Of a stretch of 64,000 nt of DNA, positions 21,856 to 32,201 are shown piece after piece. A program made the position numbers and the translations under genes. The stretch covers positions 124,001-188,000 of the forward strand of contig JAKEKT010000033.1 of NCBI GenBank assembly GCA_021495925.1, in the 5' to 3' direction. Each line of letters opens with the position of its first letter. The first letter of the stretch is position 1. Under the pieces are notes generated by a model that ran no database searches, was not told the DNA's origin, and saw nothing but the letters and a program-made list of their open reading frames with translations. The DNA comes from Diplodia intermedia (taxonomy: Eukaryota; Ascomycota; Dothideomycetes; Botryosphaeriales; Botryosphaeriaceae).

Positions 21856-24800
21856 GTTGGGGGGTGGGGGGTTGTTCTACTTTTTTCTTTTTTCTTTCTC
21901 CTCTCCCTTCTCCCTTTTCTTCTCCTTTTTCCTTCTTTCTATTGTTCTTCTTGTTCTTCTTCATCTTCCCACCGTTTTGGGATTGTACAGAATTTGACTG
22001 TTTGGCATTGATAGAATGGAACAGAAGGAGCTAGCGTTTTCCGAATGGAAACAGCAGCAGCAGCGACTTCATCACGAATTATGTTGGGTAGACGAACAAA
22101 CGGCAAAGGTCTGGTTGGGTACATATGACATGAGCCGTCGCTCAATACGAAGCAGAAGCAGAAGCAGAAAAGTAGCGTGGTCTTGTCCACGATGGTAATT
22201 TGGCGTACATGGCCTTTACAGTTTTTCTCTTCTCCCTACTTGCGTGCATTCCCCCTCTGCTGTCGTTCATCCTCTTGGTCTACTCGGGTTGGACCACGTG
22301 TACATACTCCCTTCAGTGAACTTTGGCGTCGGGTAGTCTCTTCTTCTTCTTCATCATCAATTGAGACGGGCCTTCTTTTCTCTAGGAAGATTTTCCAGGG
22401 AAGCAGAGCCGCGTGGTCCCCTTTCATTCTCTCTCCTTCTCTCCTTCCCTCTCTCTCTCTCTCCAAAGCTGTGGGAAAGCGTGTGTGTGCGTCAATACCA
22501 ACCCATTGGGAGGGATGTTGGAACACGGAGGGGGGCAGCAGCAGCAGCCAATCAGAATTTCCGCACGCCGCAAGGACCCGGAGATTGGGGTTACGGCTAG
22601 TTACCCCATCTTTCTTCAAGCTCGTTTGCCCTCGAGCTTGTTTCGTTGCAATTCGCGCCCCACCGACCTTTGTGGGAGGTACTTGCGTTGGGTAAGTGTA
22701 GGGTAACCGACTGTTACGCCGGGGTCCTTAGGTATGGTGCTGCAAAGCAAATGGACACCAGCAACGACAAGTCGGATCTGCTACCCGATAGGTAAAGATT
22801 GGAACCGCGCGGACAGCCGAACGTGAAGAGACATCCTGTATTCTATCTCCAGCAACCAAAGAGAAAAGCCCGCATTCGCTCAATTCTCTTGCTCCGTTTT
22901 CTCCCTCGGAAATGTTTCGGCATGCTTGAGAGAACTTCCTGGTCGTTCTTGCCGGGCCGCTGTAGTCGAGAGAACTCATTTAACACCTTTCTCGTTTGCC
23001 TCAGAAGGTGTCGGTTGGGGGGATTCACGGTAGCCATTGCGGTGTGGAGAGGAACCTTGGTTCACAGCACCAAAAGAGAGTAAAAGTTCACTAATCGTTC
23101 CCGATGCTTTGATTGACGACAGAGATGATGGTGCCCTCCAGCAAGGCCTTGCTCACCCCGATGATCCGAGTGTTGAAGTATAGTTCCAGATACTGGGAAA
23201 GCCGCAGCATTTATCATTAAGGTAAGGTATGAGCATAGCGAGCAGTCACCTCCCGCTCGTTCTGACTCCATTCAAAGAATTCAGATAGTTCACATCAACA
23301 GCGCCCCTCACTTTGGTCCTCTTTCTCATCTGGTTACCACGATCAAGCTCGCAGTTGCCTTCCAAGGTTCCAGGCAACCTTGTATGTGTTGCAGAATTCC
23401 TTTCCACCGCGGCAACCTGGAGGGACTCGCCATTCCACCTTGCCCATCCACCGTATCGCCGCCTCGTTATTGCATCCCCCGTTAGCTCGGCTGAAGTGCC
23501 TCTCGGCCGGGAGATGCTGCTGCCTACTGCAGATTCATCAGCAGCAGAAGTTGGTCGTTTCCCACATTCCTCTGTTCCGGCAACAGGGCGGCACTTAGAT
23601 ATCCACTCGGATCAGCCCCACCGTCCCCCGCATTCCACCAGACAAACACAGTAGGAGGTACTGGTCGCGCCCCGACACGGCGAGATGGTAAACGAAGGGA
23701 TCGGCCACAAGCGCGAAACGCTCACACTCAAACTAGCGTGCGAAACTCGCACCACTTAGCTCGTAGTCTTGGCTACATGGTCATGTCAACGTCCAAACTA
23801 CGTAGCACAAGCTTCGGCCTGGCGTTATCGCGCGTGACGCGAAAATCCTACGATGCCGTTGTGGCGCGCGGCTTCCAACGGGACGGGATGTCGGGAGAGC
23901 GTGGCGTTGAGTGCGCGGGCCACGAGGGGAGACGTGAATCAGATGTCGTATTGTTGTGCGGACTGTCATGAGGGCAGTGATGATACGGGGTGCGCTACCG
24001 GATGGTTGCGGGGAAGTGCCACAGTAGTAGTGCTGCGAATAGGGTTTGCCGATCAGTTGCCGTTTCGAGTTTGTTTGCTTGTTACCCTGGTCGCGGCAGA
24101 CGCTGGGCGCGGGTTGATGCGGAAAATCAAGAACAATAATGCTTGCTCGGACATGTGACGCTGCGAGTGGAAGGTGCAAATTCCATGGCAGACGCCATCG
24201 TAGCAATGACAGCGTCACGTATGCCTGTACGTACCATGGGAGCTCAATGGGCTGGATGTTTCGAGAACAACATGAGTGTTGGTCGCTACCGAAATTAATG
24301 AGACAAGTGCGCGAAAAGGCGTGGCCAGGTTCCACAACAGAGTTAAGCTGTCGGTGGCGCATTTCCGGCACCAGCCGACAGCCTCAATGCGGCGTTCCTG
24401 CAGCGACGCCATTGGATCCTTCGCGTGCGTGCATCTCAGGCCACACTGACGACCTGACGCGCGTGGCAGCGAAGGACAGCGCATCCGACCCAAGGACGAA
24501 GACGGCCGGCGGTGAGGCGGCATTTGCTACACTGCTACACTGCTACACGGCTATTTCGAGAATGCCATGCTCGAGCCGTCGATCGATCAGCGCCGGCCTC
24601 CTATCCACGTTCTGGGGCTTCCAGAGGCTCAGATCGAGGCCGGCGAAAGGCAAGAGCAGCGGGGATCGGCACCAGGGGCGTGCTGATCGGGCCGCCGTCA
24701 AGGGTTCGGCCATTCCGCTCGTGGCCAAGGGCGGTGAAATACGAGGTTTTGAACGTCATGTCCTGACTCGACCTCATCTGCGTTGACGCGTCTCAACCCC

Positions 24801-24860
24801 ATCCTCCGCTCCTCTTTTCCCCTCGCTCCTCCGCACCTGCTCCAATGCAGCATTCCTTCG
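21856..24860. other. Long spacer between hybrid kinase and GPI-type gene
   Basis: About 3 kb. It holds a pyrimidine-rich run at about 21880-21965, a CT microsatellite near 22426-22465 and repeat copy B at 22546-22588. Several ORFs (for example 22177-22695, 23781-24371 minus, 24139-24786) show no recognisable domain and overlap each other in different frames, so none is annotated. Confidence 0.5.
22546..22588 (+). repeat. Dispersed short repeat, copy B
   Basis: Partner of the copy at 15458-15500: AGCCAATCAGAAT, then CCGCAC-N-CCGCA and ACCCGGAGA in the same order and spacing. The flanks are only weakly similar (G-rich before the CCAAT), so the shared unit is about 40 bp. Confidence 0.5.
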
Positions 24861-27005
24861 ATGCATCGCCAAAGGCGCAGTCTGTTGTTGCCGCTGCTGC
24901 TGCTGAGCGCGGCCGGCCCGGCGGTGGGCGCCGCGTTGAGCAGCAATGCGAGTGAGGCCCCCCTATCACCCGCAACTCCCGCCGCATTGACGACACCTGG
25001 TCCCTCCACCTCCGCCTTCCCGTGGACCGGCACAGACAGCAGCCTCGTCCGCGATGTGCAGTCGTGCGAGTCCGCCAAACGTGCCTGGTACACGGCCTCG
25101 GACGACTGGTACTGGGCCTCGCACGCCTCGTATTCCTACTCTTCGACGACCACCTACGACACCGTCTGGCTGGGCAACTACACCGGCCCGCTCTCCACCT
25201 TCTGCGATGGCGTGCCGCGCGCCTCGGGCCCCGCCCCGACCACGACCACACTGGGCCAGATCTACGTGAACTCGATCCCACCCGCCTTCCCGTCGCCGTC
25301 GCCGACCTGCACCTTCGACTACCGCGGCTGCGAGCTGGTCGTCGAGTCGTACCGGTCGTGGTACGCGACACCGCATCCCGCCACCGTCGACCCGCCATTG
25401 CCGCCGCTGTGCGAATGGGGCCCCGACGAATGCATCATCCCCGCCGGCGAGGAGCACTGCCGGCTGGACGCAGGCGAGGTGAAGCTCATCTTCTGGCCGC
25501 AGTCCAAAGACCCATCCCAGCTCTGCGCCAGCAACGCCGTCCCCAAAACCCCCGCCCCTACACCAACCACCCCAGTAATCGCCATCTCCGACAACTACAC
25601 CTTCACCTCGCCCTCCGTCTACCTCTCTTTCAAACAGCTCCAAGGCCTGCCCTGCTACAAAACCTGGCACTCGGCCATCGTCCCCGTGCCATCCACCGCC
25701 ATCTCCAGCCTGGTCTTCGCCGAAACCGCGCCCATCGAACGCACCGCCTCGGTCAACTGGGCCGACATGAACCCGCCGGTCCCGCTCTCCGCCTACCAGG
25801 CGCAGCAGAGCTGCTGGGACAACTGGCTGGGGGTGCGCGGCACCGCGGCGGGCGGCGACGGCTGCTCGACCGTCTACGACGACTACCTGCCCTGGCTCGC
25901 GCTGCCGACGGAGCCCGCCTACTTCACCGCCATCGACCCCCTCTTCGCAAACTGCTCCGACCTCTTCTGGCGCAAGTACGTCTTCGACCCGCCCTACTAC
26001 CTCACCCCGGTCGGCGACCTGCTGCCGCCCTCCCTCACCGTCGCCAAGACATCGACGACGAACGGCGTCTCCGCCCAACAACAGCAGCAGCCATCGGCGA
26101 CCCTCACCGTCCCCGTCAAGACGACCACCATCACGCCCCCGCGCTCCGGCGCCTCCGGCCCCATCGCCACCGTCGGCTCGCAGACCGTGTCGGCCGACCC
26201 GCGCCACCCGCACAACGTCGTCATCGGCGGCGCCACCATGGTCCCCGGCCAGGTCAGCGCCATCGGCACCACCCCCATCGTCGTGCGCACCGGGGCCGTC
26301 GTGATCGGCGACGAGACGATCGCCCTGCCACCAGTGGCGGACACCACGGCGCGGCCGGTTGCCACGGTGGGGGGCGTCGAGATCGCGGAGGATGACGAGG
26401 GCAACTTTGTGTTGCCGGGCGCCGGCGGCGCCGCCGCCGAGACGTTGAGCGCGGGGCAGGTGACGGTGGTGAAGAGCGTGACGGTGTCGGTCGCTGCGGC
26501 GGGCGGCGGCGCGTTTTTGGTTGCGGGCGGCGGGAGCGAGACGGTGACGGTTGGGGGGCAGACGGGGGCGGTGGTGGTGGGTGGAGGGGGGAAGGTTGTG
26601 ACGGCGTTGGAGGCGACGGACGGGTTGTTCGTTGTGGGTGGTACTGGTGCTGGCGAGCAGCAGAAGACGATTTCTGTCGGGGGCCCGGCGGCGACGTTGG
26701 ATGGGCTGACGGTCAGCGCGGCGGGGGATGGAGAGGTTGTCGCCGTGGTGGATGGCTCGACGTCGACGGTGAAGGCTTCGTCGCTGGCGCGTTCGTCGTC
26801 GTCGTCGTCGAGGAAATCCGGTGGGCTGGATGCGACGACGAGCGTGCCCGGGCTGGGCTGGGCGTCGGATGGGCCGACTACGGCGGCGGCGGCGGCGGCG
26901 AGTTCGACGAAATCTGGGGCTGCTGCTGCCGCTGCAGGGAGTGCGGGAAGCAGGTGCTGGATTACGGTTGTCGGGCTCGCGTTGGTCGTTGCTGGGTTCA
27001 GGTGA
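24861..27005 (+). CDS. Secreted, probably GPI-anchored Ser/Thr/Gly-rich surface protein
   Basis: The ATG at 24861 gives a clear signal peptide (MHRQRRSLLLPLLLLSAAGP then AVGA); the open frame extends upstream only without an ATG. The product is 714 aa, single exon. The N-terminal half (to about residue 400) is Trp/Tyr/Cys-containing with paired cysteines and N-glycosylation sites such as NYTGP and NYTF. The C-terminal half has degenerate Gly/Val/Thr repeats of the form IGGATMVPGQVSAIGTTPIV, GSETVTVGGQTGAVV and VGGPAATLDGLTV. It ends with a Ser/Ala-rich spacer and a hydrophobic tail (WITVVGLALVVAGFR) that fits a GPI-anchor signal. It probably sits at the plasma membrane or wall. Many fungi carry such Val/Gly-repeat surface proteins without known function. 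The long antisense ORF here is a composition artefact. Confidence 0.75.
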   Translation: MHRQRRSLLLPLLLLSAAGPAVGAALSSNASEAPLSPATPAALTTPGPSTSAFPWTGTDSSLVRDVQSCESAKRAWYTASDDWYWASHASYSYSSTTTYDTVWLGNYTGPLSTFCDGVPRASGPAPTTTTLGQIYVNSIPPAFPSPSPTCTFDYRGCELVVESYRSWYATPHPATVDPPLPPLCEWGPDECIIPAGEEHCRLDAGEVKLIFWPQSKDPSQLCASNAVPKTPAPTPTTPVIAISDNYTFTSPSVYLSFKQLQGLPCYKTWHSAIVPVPSTAISSLVFAETAPIERTASVNWADMNPPVPLSAYQAQQSCWDNWLGVRGTAAGGDGCSTVYDDYLPWLALPTEPAYFTAIDPLFANCSDLFWRKYVFDPPYYLTPVGDLLPPSLTVAKTSTTNGVSAQQQQQPSATLTVPVKTTTITPPRSGASGPIATVGSQTVSADPRHPHNVVIGGATMVPGQVSAIGTTPIVVRTGAVVIGDETIALPPVADTTARPVATVGGVEIAEDDEGNFVLPGAGGAAAETLSAGQVTVVKSVTVSVAAAGGGAFLVAGGGSETVTVGGQTGAVVVGGGGKVVTALEATDGLFVVGGTGAGEQQKTISVGGPAATLDGLTVSAAGDGEVVAVVDGSTSTVKASSLARSSSSSSRKSGGLDATTSVPGLGWASDGPTTAAAAAASSTKSGAAAAAAGSAGSRCWITVVGLALVVAGFR

Positions 27006-28193
27006 TGTTTGACGACATAAAATTTTGGGTTTCTTCTTCAAGAGTCGGGATTTTGGGACAGGCAAAGCATATACGTACATCTGGGTGGCCTCGGGTTTTT
27101 TCTTTTCATCACGCATGGAATCGGCGTTTTTTGGGGGGGTTGGGAAGAGAAACACACGTTCCTTTTACAGTCAAGGGAAAAGGCTCACACGCGGTACGGG
27201 ACAGTTCATGGGGTTTTCGAAAGACAGGACCTGGGCATTATTGGGGGCGCAAGTAATACGTCGAAGCTCCGATACCTATACTTGTAGTAATGTAATCCCG
27301 GAATACATGAGTATTAATATCTACCTCAAACACTCTACGGCACTGTGGCTCGACTATTTATATCGGCCAATCAAAAGGCATGGAATCACGTGATTTTGCG
27401 CTGGCAGCGTATCGTCCTTACCCAACGCGTTTGTCCCCAGGCCGCAACATCGTCTCCACGCGTCCGTCTGTCGCACGACATGCCGGCCTTGCACGTGTGC
27501 GGACGCCTATCATGGGCCCAGATCTCAATGCTTACTACAGGCGCCGCCATGCATCCAGATCTGCGCGCAGCCAACCGCAGCCCGCTCACGTGAGACGGCT
27601 CACCATCGCTGCCGTCCCCAGGATGCGCCAGTGCAAGCCACTCGACCTCTCATTCGCCCATGGACGCAGCCTCCTACCGCAAAGCCGTCATCCCCGCCAG
27701 CCGTGTGGACAATCGCAGCTGGTTATACATCTGTTCAAGAAGGCAGTCCCACCCCACCATTTCGACCGGAAGGGTAGCACCGACGCACATGCACCGCTCT
27801 ATCTTTATCTCTCTCCAGCCCTGCAGTCAGAAGAAAAAAGCAGCAGTCAGTTCCGGAGCCCGGCACGCCAATGGACTGTTCCTCAGCCTGACCCAAGCCA
27901 GACACGTGGGGGGTATCGATCCGTTGTTGCATTGCAGGAACGAATCAACGCCGGCGAATCAATCAACCAACCGCTGGCCCCTCTCCCCCGCGTCATGGCT
28001 TGCTTATACAGCTTTCCCTACCAAACGGCTCGTCGACCTCTGTCTGGGCCCGGAGCGCCAGAAAGGTTGATTTCAGCCCGCGGTTCCCCCCGCCCCCAGC
28101 CCCGGGGCCCCGTCATCATCAACCCTGCGAAACGCTCTCTGAAACTTCTTTCTCTTTCCTCCTCCCTCCCTTCTCCTCCCGACAACCATCGCG
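27006..28193. other. Intergenic spacer with promoter of Kelch gene
   Basis: About 1.2 kb. A CCAAT-like site and a palindromic ATCACGTGAT (E-box core CACGTG) lie close together at about 27366-27394. A frame open from 27380 into the Kelch gene start lacks motifs and is out of phase with the Kelch frame. No separate gene is supported. Confidence 0.5.
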
Positions 28194-31100
28194 ATGGCTG
28201 TTTCATGTCCCTGTTTGGGGGCAATGCCGCCGCTGTTGCTGCTCAGGTATGGCGTCGCGCTATTGGCCATGGCGAGCTGGACGGCGGGCCAGGCCGATGA
28301 CAGCTTCGACCCCGTCTACGACCGATGCGCGCGATGGCATCATTCGGGTATGTGTTTTTTCGTTTTCGCCTCCTTCGTTTCAAAAACATTGCGGACTAAT
28401 AGGAATGTCCCCCAGCGATGCTACGGCGAACGTCCATCTTCATCGACGGCGGCGTCGAGCTGTATCAAGACAACCACACGCGCTGGCTCGGTTCCAGTGA
28501 GTTTCCTCGTCGCCCCTCCTCTTCCCGATAGGAAAAAGGCAAACGGAAAAGGAAGAGAGAAAAGAAAAAGAAGAGACAGAAAAGAGGGACCTCTTTTGAC
28601 TAACCAACCCACCCCCACAGACCGCTACATCTACGAATTCGACATGTCCCGCTCCTGGGACGCGTCGACCAACTTCACCGAATCGCGCATCGGCCGCTAC
28701 TCGGCCTCGTCGTCGGACACGAACCCGCCCAACATGGTGCGCGGCGGCCTCTTCGCCGCCATGAGCGAGACCAACCACCTCTTCACCTTCGGCGGCTCGA
28801 CCTTCCTGGCCAACGACAGCGACCCGGACTGGGCGCCGCCGTCGCGCGACCCGACGACGCTGTGGAGCTTCGACACGGAGCTGCGCAACTGGGAGAGCGT
28901 CGACATCTCGGCGGCGGTGCCGTGGCGGCCCAACTGGGGCGCGCAGGCCGAGGACGTGGCGCACAGCGTCGGTTTTTTCCTCAACGGCCAGTTCGACCGC
29001 GGCAGCTCGTACGGGCTGTACTCGAGCGTGCAGTACCGCGGCGGCGAGGTCGTCAACGACACGTTCGACCAGATCAGCTACCTCGGCGGCCTCGTCATGA
29101 TCGACCTGCACACGCGCGAGACGCGCAACCTGTCGACCCGCGCCCTGGGCAGGCCGCGGGTCGCGGGCGGCCTGGTGCACGCGCCCGGCTTCGGGAAGAC
29201 GGTGAATGGGACGTTGGTCGCGTTTGGGGGCATGGCGAGTGCCGGGACGGGCGAGGATACGTTTACGAATGGGGATTTGGTTAGTTGTTCTTTTTTTTTT
29301 TTTTTCTCCCCTTTCTTGGGATGCCCGAGTGCGGTTGATTGCTTGGGAAAACTAACGAGTTTGCAGGTTGACTTCTCGACCGTTGGCCTTTGCGACAGCT
29401 TCTGGGATGAGAATGTCACGTGGGTCAATCAGACGACGACTGGAGACATACCGTCGCCGCGGATGGATTTCTGCACCTGTCCGGGCCAGAAATCGCCGAA
29501 TGATAATTCTAGCTATAACTTGTATGTTTCGTTTCTTTGCTTGCTCTACTTCCTTATTCACTATCTCTTTTACTGTCGCCTCAACTCTTTCATGCACTTC
29601 AATCACTACCTCATTCACTTCCTCATTATCCCTCCCTTACTACCTTACCTGCTTTCTTCATCCCATCCCCTTTCATGTTCATATACCCTTCACATCAACG
29701 CTTTTCCGCCACCGTGTTACCTCACAAACTAACCTCCTCCTCAGCTACATCCACGGCGGAATAGACCCGACCAACGGCACTATCTACGATGACGTCTACG
29801 TCCTCTCTTTCCCCAGCTTCACCTGGACGCGCGTCTCAGCTGGCTCGACCACCTCGCCCGGCTACTTCGGCCACACGTGCAACAGCGCGGGCAAATACCA
29901 GATGCTCGCGACGGGCGGGGCGCGCGACGCGTCGCTGCTCGGCGTCGAGACGACGGCCGACATCCCGAACCTGAACGCGACGACGTGCGACGGCGGCGGC
30001 GGCAGCGCGAACGCCGGCGCCGGGGTCAGGCTGTTCGACATGAACGAGGGGACGTGGGGGTCGTTTTACAATGCGAGTCCGAACGCCGTGTTTAGATTGC
30101 CGCAGCCGGTTGTGAGCAGGATTGGTGGGACGTACGTTGTTGACCTCATACCCTCCCTTCCCACTCCTTGAACCCTACTACCCTTTTTGTCGTGTAAGCA
30201 GGAGACGGCGAGCTGACAAACGACAATCAAACAGACGCGACGGCGCCGCTACCATGACAGCCCCCGCCGGCGGCTTCGACGACCCCGCCATCTACACCAT
30301 GTTCCACCCACCCCCTCCGTCCGCCACCTCGGCCACCTCCTCCTCCTCATCCTCCTCTTCCTCATCCACCACCCTCTCCGGCGGCGCCATCGCCGGCATC
30401 ATCATCGGATCCCTCGCCGCCGCCGGCCTGATCATCGCCGTTCTCGCATTCTGGTTCCGCCTCCGCCGCCGCAACCGCGACCGCCGCCGCGAAGCCGCCG
30501 CCGCCGCCGACCGCGAACGCGACCAACAGCAATACCAACAATCCCGCGACGCGCAGGCCGCCGCCTTCATGGCCGACGAGAAGTACCGACAACAACAACA
30601 ACAACAACAACAACCGCCGTTCTCCGCCGCCGCCGCCGCCGCCGAACTCCCCAGCCACACGGCCGAGGTGTACGAGAAACCGGCGAACGAAGAAGCGGCG
30701 GCAAGCAACCCGGCGGCGACGGGGGGGTGGGGGTGGGGTGTTGGCGGCGGCGGCGACAAGAAAAACGGTGCGGCTGCTGCGAATGTCGTTGGTGGTGGCG
30801 ATGTAGGGCCGCAGGAACTCGACGCCGTGGAGCCGGCGAGGCAGTTGGAGTTGGACGCCGTGGGGCCCGAGGTCGGCGAGGACAGGAGGAGGGAGTTGGA
30901 CGCCGTGAGGGAGGAGTGGAGGAGGCAGCAGTTGAGGAGGGATGAGCAGGCGCGGAAGAAGGCGGCGGGGACGCCTGGGTTGGGGTTGGGGTTGGGGATG
31001 GGTGGTGGGGCGGGGGAGGGGGAGGCGGAGAGGGGGTTTGGTAGTGATGACGGTGCTGGTGGTGGCGGTGGTAGCGGTGGGTTTGTTGGCGCGGGTAGGC

Positions 31101-31366
31101 CCGGTATGCATCGGGAGTTTACCAGTGATAGTGGGAGCGGTGGGCGGGGACGGGGTGCTGGTGATGGCGATGGTGAAGGGGGTGGGGGCGGTGGTGGGTC
31201 TGTGGGGGTCAGTCCTATTGGGAGTTTGGATCGGAGAAAGGATAGGGGCGGTGGAGGTGATGGGGATGGGGATGGTGAAACCGCTAGTCAACGTCAACAT
31301 CGACAAACCCCGGGGGAGATGGTGCAGGTGGGACGGAAGTCGGCGTTTGCGGAGGATACGAGATGA
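28194..31366 (+). CDS. Kelch-repeat single-pass membrane protein
   Basis: Six exons: 28194-28347, 28416-28496, 28621-29279, 29367-29521, 29745-30131 and 30235-31366; all junctions keep phase and the product is 855 aa. A signal peptide (MPPLLLLRYGVALLAMASWT region) is followed by MLRRTSIFIDGGVELYQDN, the start of a beta-propeller with Kelch-like blades (NHLFTFGGSTF, TLVAFGGMAS, YIHGGIDPTNGTIYDDVYVL). A Ser-rich stalk then leads to one transmembrane helix (GAIAGIIIGSLAAAGLIIAV then LAFWF) and a basic stop-transfer (RLRRRNRDRRR). The cytosolic tail contains poly-Gln and becomes Gly-rich. The family is common in Pezizomycotina and is uncharacterised; a cell-surface or signalling role is inference. 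Introns 3 and 4 contain pyrimidine runs and long T tracts. Confidence 0.85.
30590..30613. repeat. (CAA)n tract encoding poly-Gln
   Basis: Eight glutamine codons in a row lie in the cytosolic tail of the Kelch protein; likely length-polymorphic. Confidence 0.8.
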
Positions 31367-32201
31367 CGATGATGATGTTGATGATGATGATGGATTGTCT
31401 CTCTCTCTTTATCTGATTCATTTTGCATTCAGGGGGGTGTTTGGTGGGGAAAACTCTCGTTTGGGTGGACGGGTGGGTTTGTTTGAAAGTTTGATTCCCG
31501 GAACGCTGTATGAGCCGCGGTGCTCGTATATGCCGTCTTGTGGCTTTGGGTTCATGCGTTGTACGCGTAATGTATGGTATGCTTGATGAATGGCATGATA
31601 AAATCTCTATGAACTTTTCGGACGCCGACGTCGTACTACAACGTTCTCTACCCGCGGATCGGATTGAATAAGCACAATTGCACACAAGGTGTGTGCCTTG
31701 TCACCGTGCTGTGGATAATCTTGCTCGGAAACTCTCACCGGTAGTCACAGTCAGCCTTGCTCAATTGAAAATGACAAGTCAGGTTGGACTTTTGTGGCTG
31801 AGCTGACCGTCGTCACCCTTGCAAGCGGGTATGCAGGTGATTGTCAGCAAGGCTGAGGAGTCGAAGTGGAAGTCGAGACCAAGCCCGAGTTGCACAACGT
31901 TCTGACGTGGCTCCGCATTACAAGGATCCAGAGCAGAGAATTACTGACCGGTTCCGTCCGTTTCTGGTTTAAATAGAATCGGTATGCCGGCCGCTTACAT
32001 TCGCTGCTGCCTGGCTGTTCTGATAAATAGTGCCCAACTATCTGCGCCCACGCACGCTCATCCGTACACTTCTATTCTGGAAAACGCGATCATTTTCGGC
32101 TTTCAATCACAACCCCTCCCGGTACCAATTTAAAGGTAATCGAATCATGCCTACCACAAGAATTCTTAATACTTACTGGAGCTAGGCAGCCATACTGCAG
32201 G
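31367..32201. other. Intergenic spacer with HET-gene promoter
   Basis: A (GATGAT)-type tract follows the Kelch stop at 31366-31392. TATA-like sequences occur at about 31969-31976 (TTTAAATA) and 32021-32029 (ATAAATAG), 170-230 bp upstream of the HET start codon. No ORF is supported. Confidence 0.5.

Noticed and set aside
24966..27155. 729-codon minus-strand open frame opposite the GPI-type protein gene
   Set aside because: Arg/Gly-rich composition with no motif; it is antisense to a gene with signal peptide, repeats and GPI signal. GC-rich third positions keep the opposite strand open.
30362..31306. 314-codon minus-strand frame opposite the Kelch protein tail
   Set aside because: Composition artefact of the Gly/Gln-rich tail; Pro/Thr repeats without a domain.
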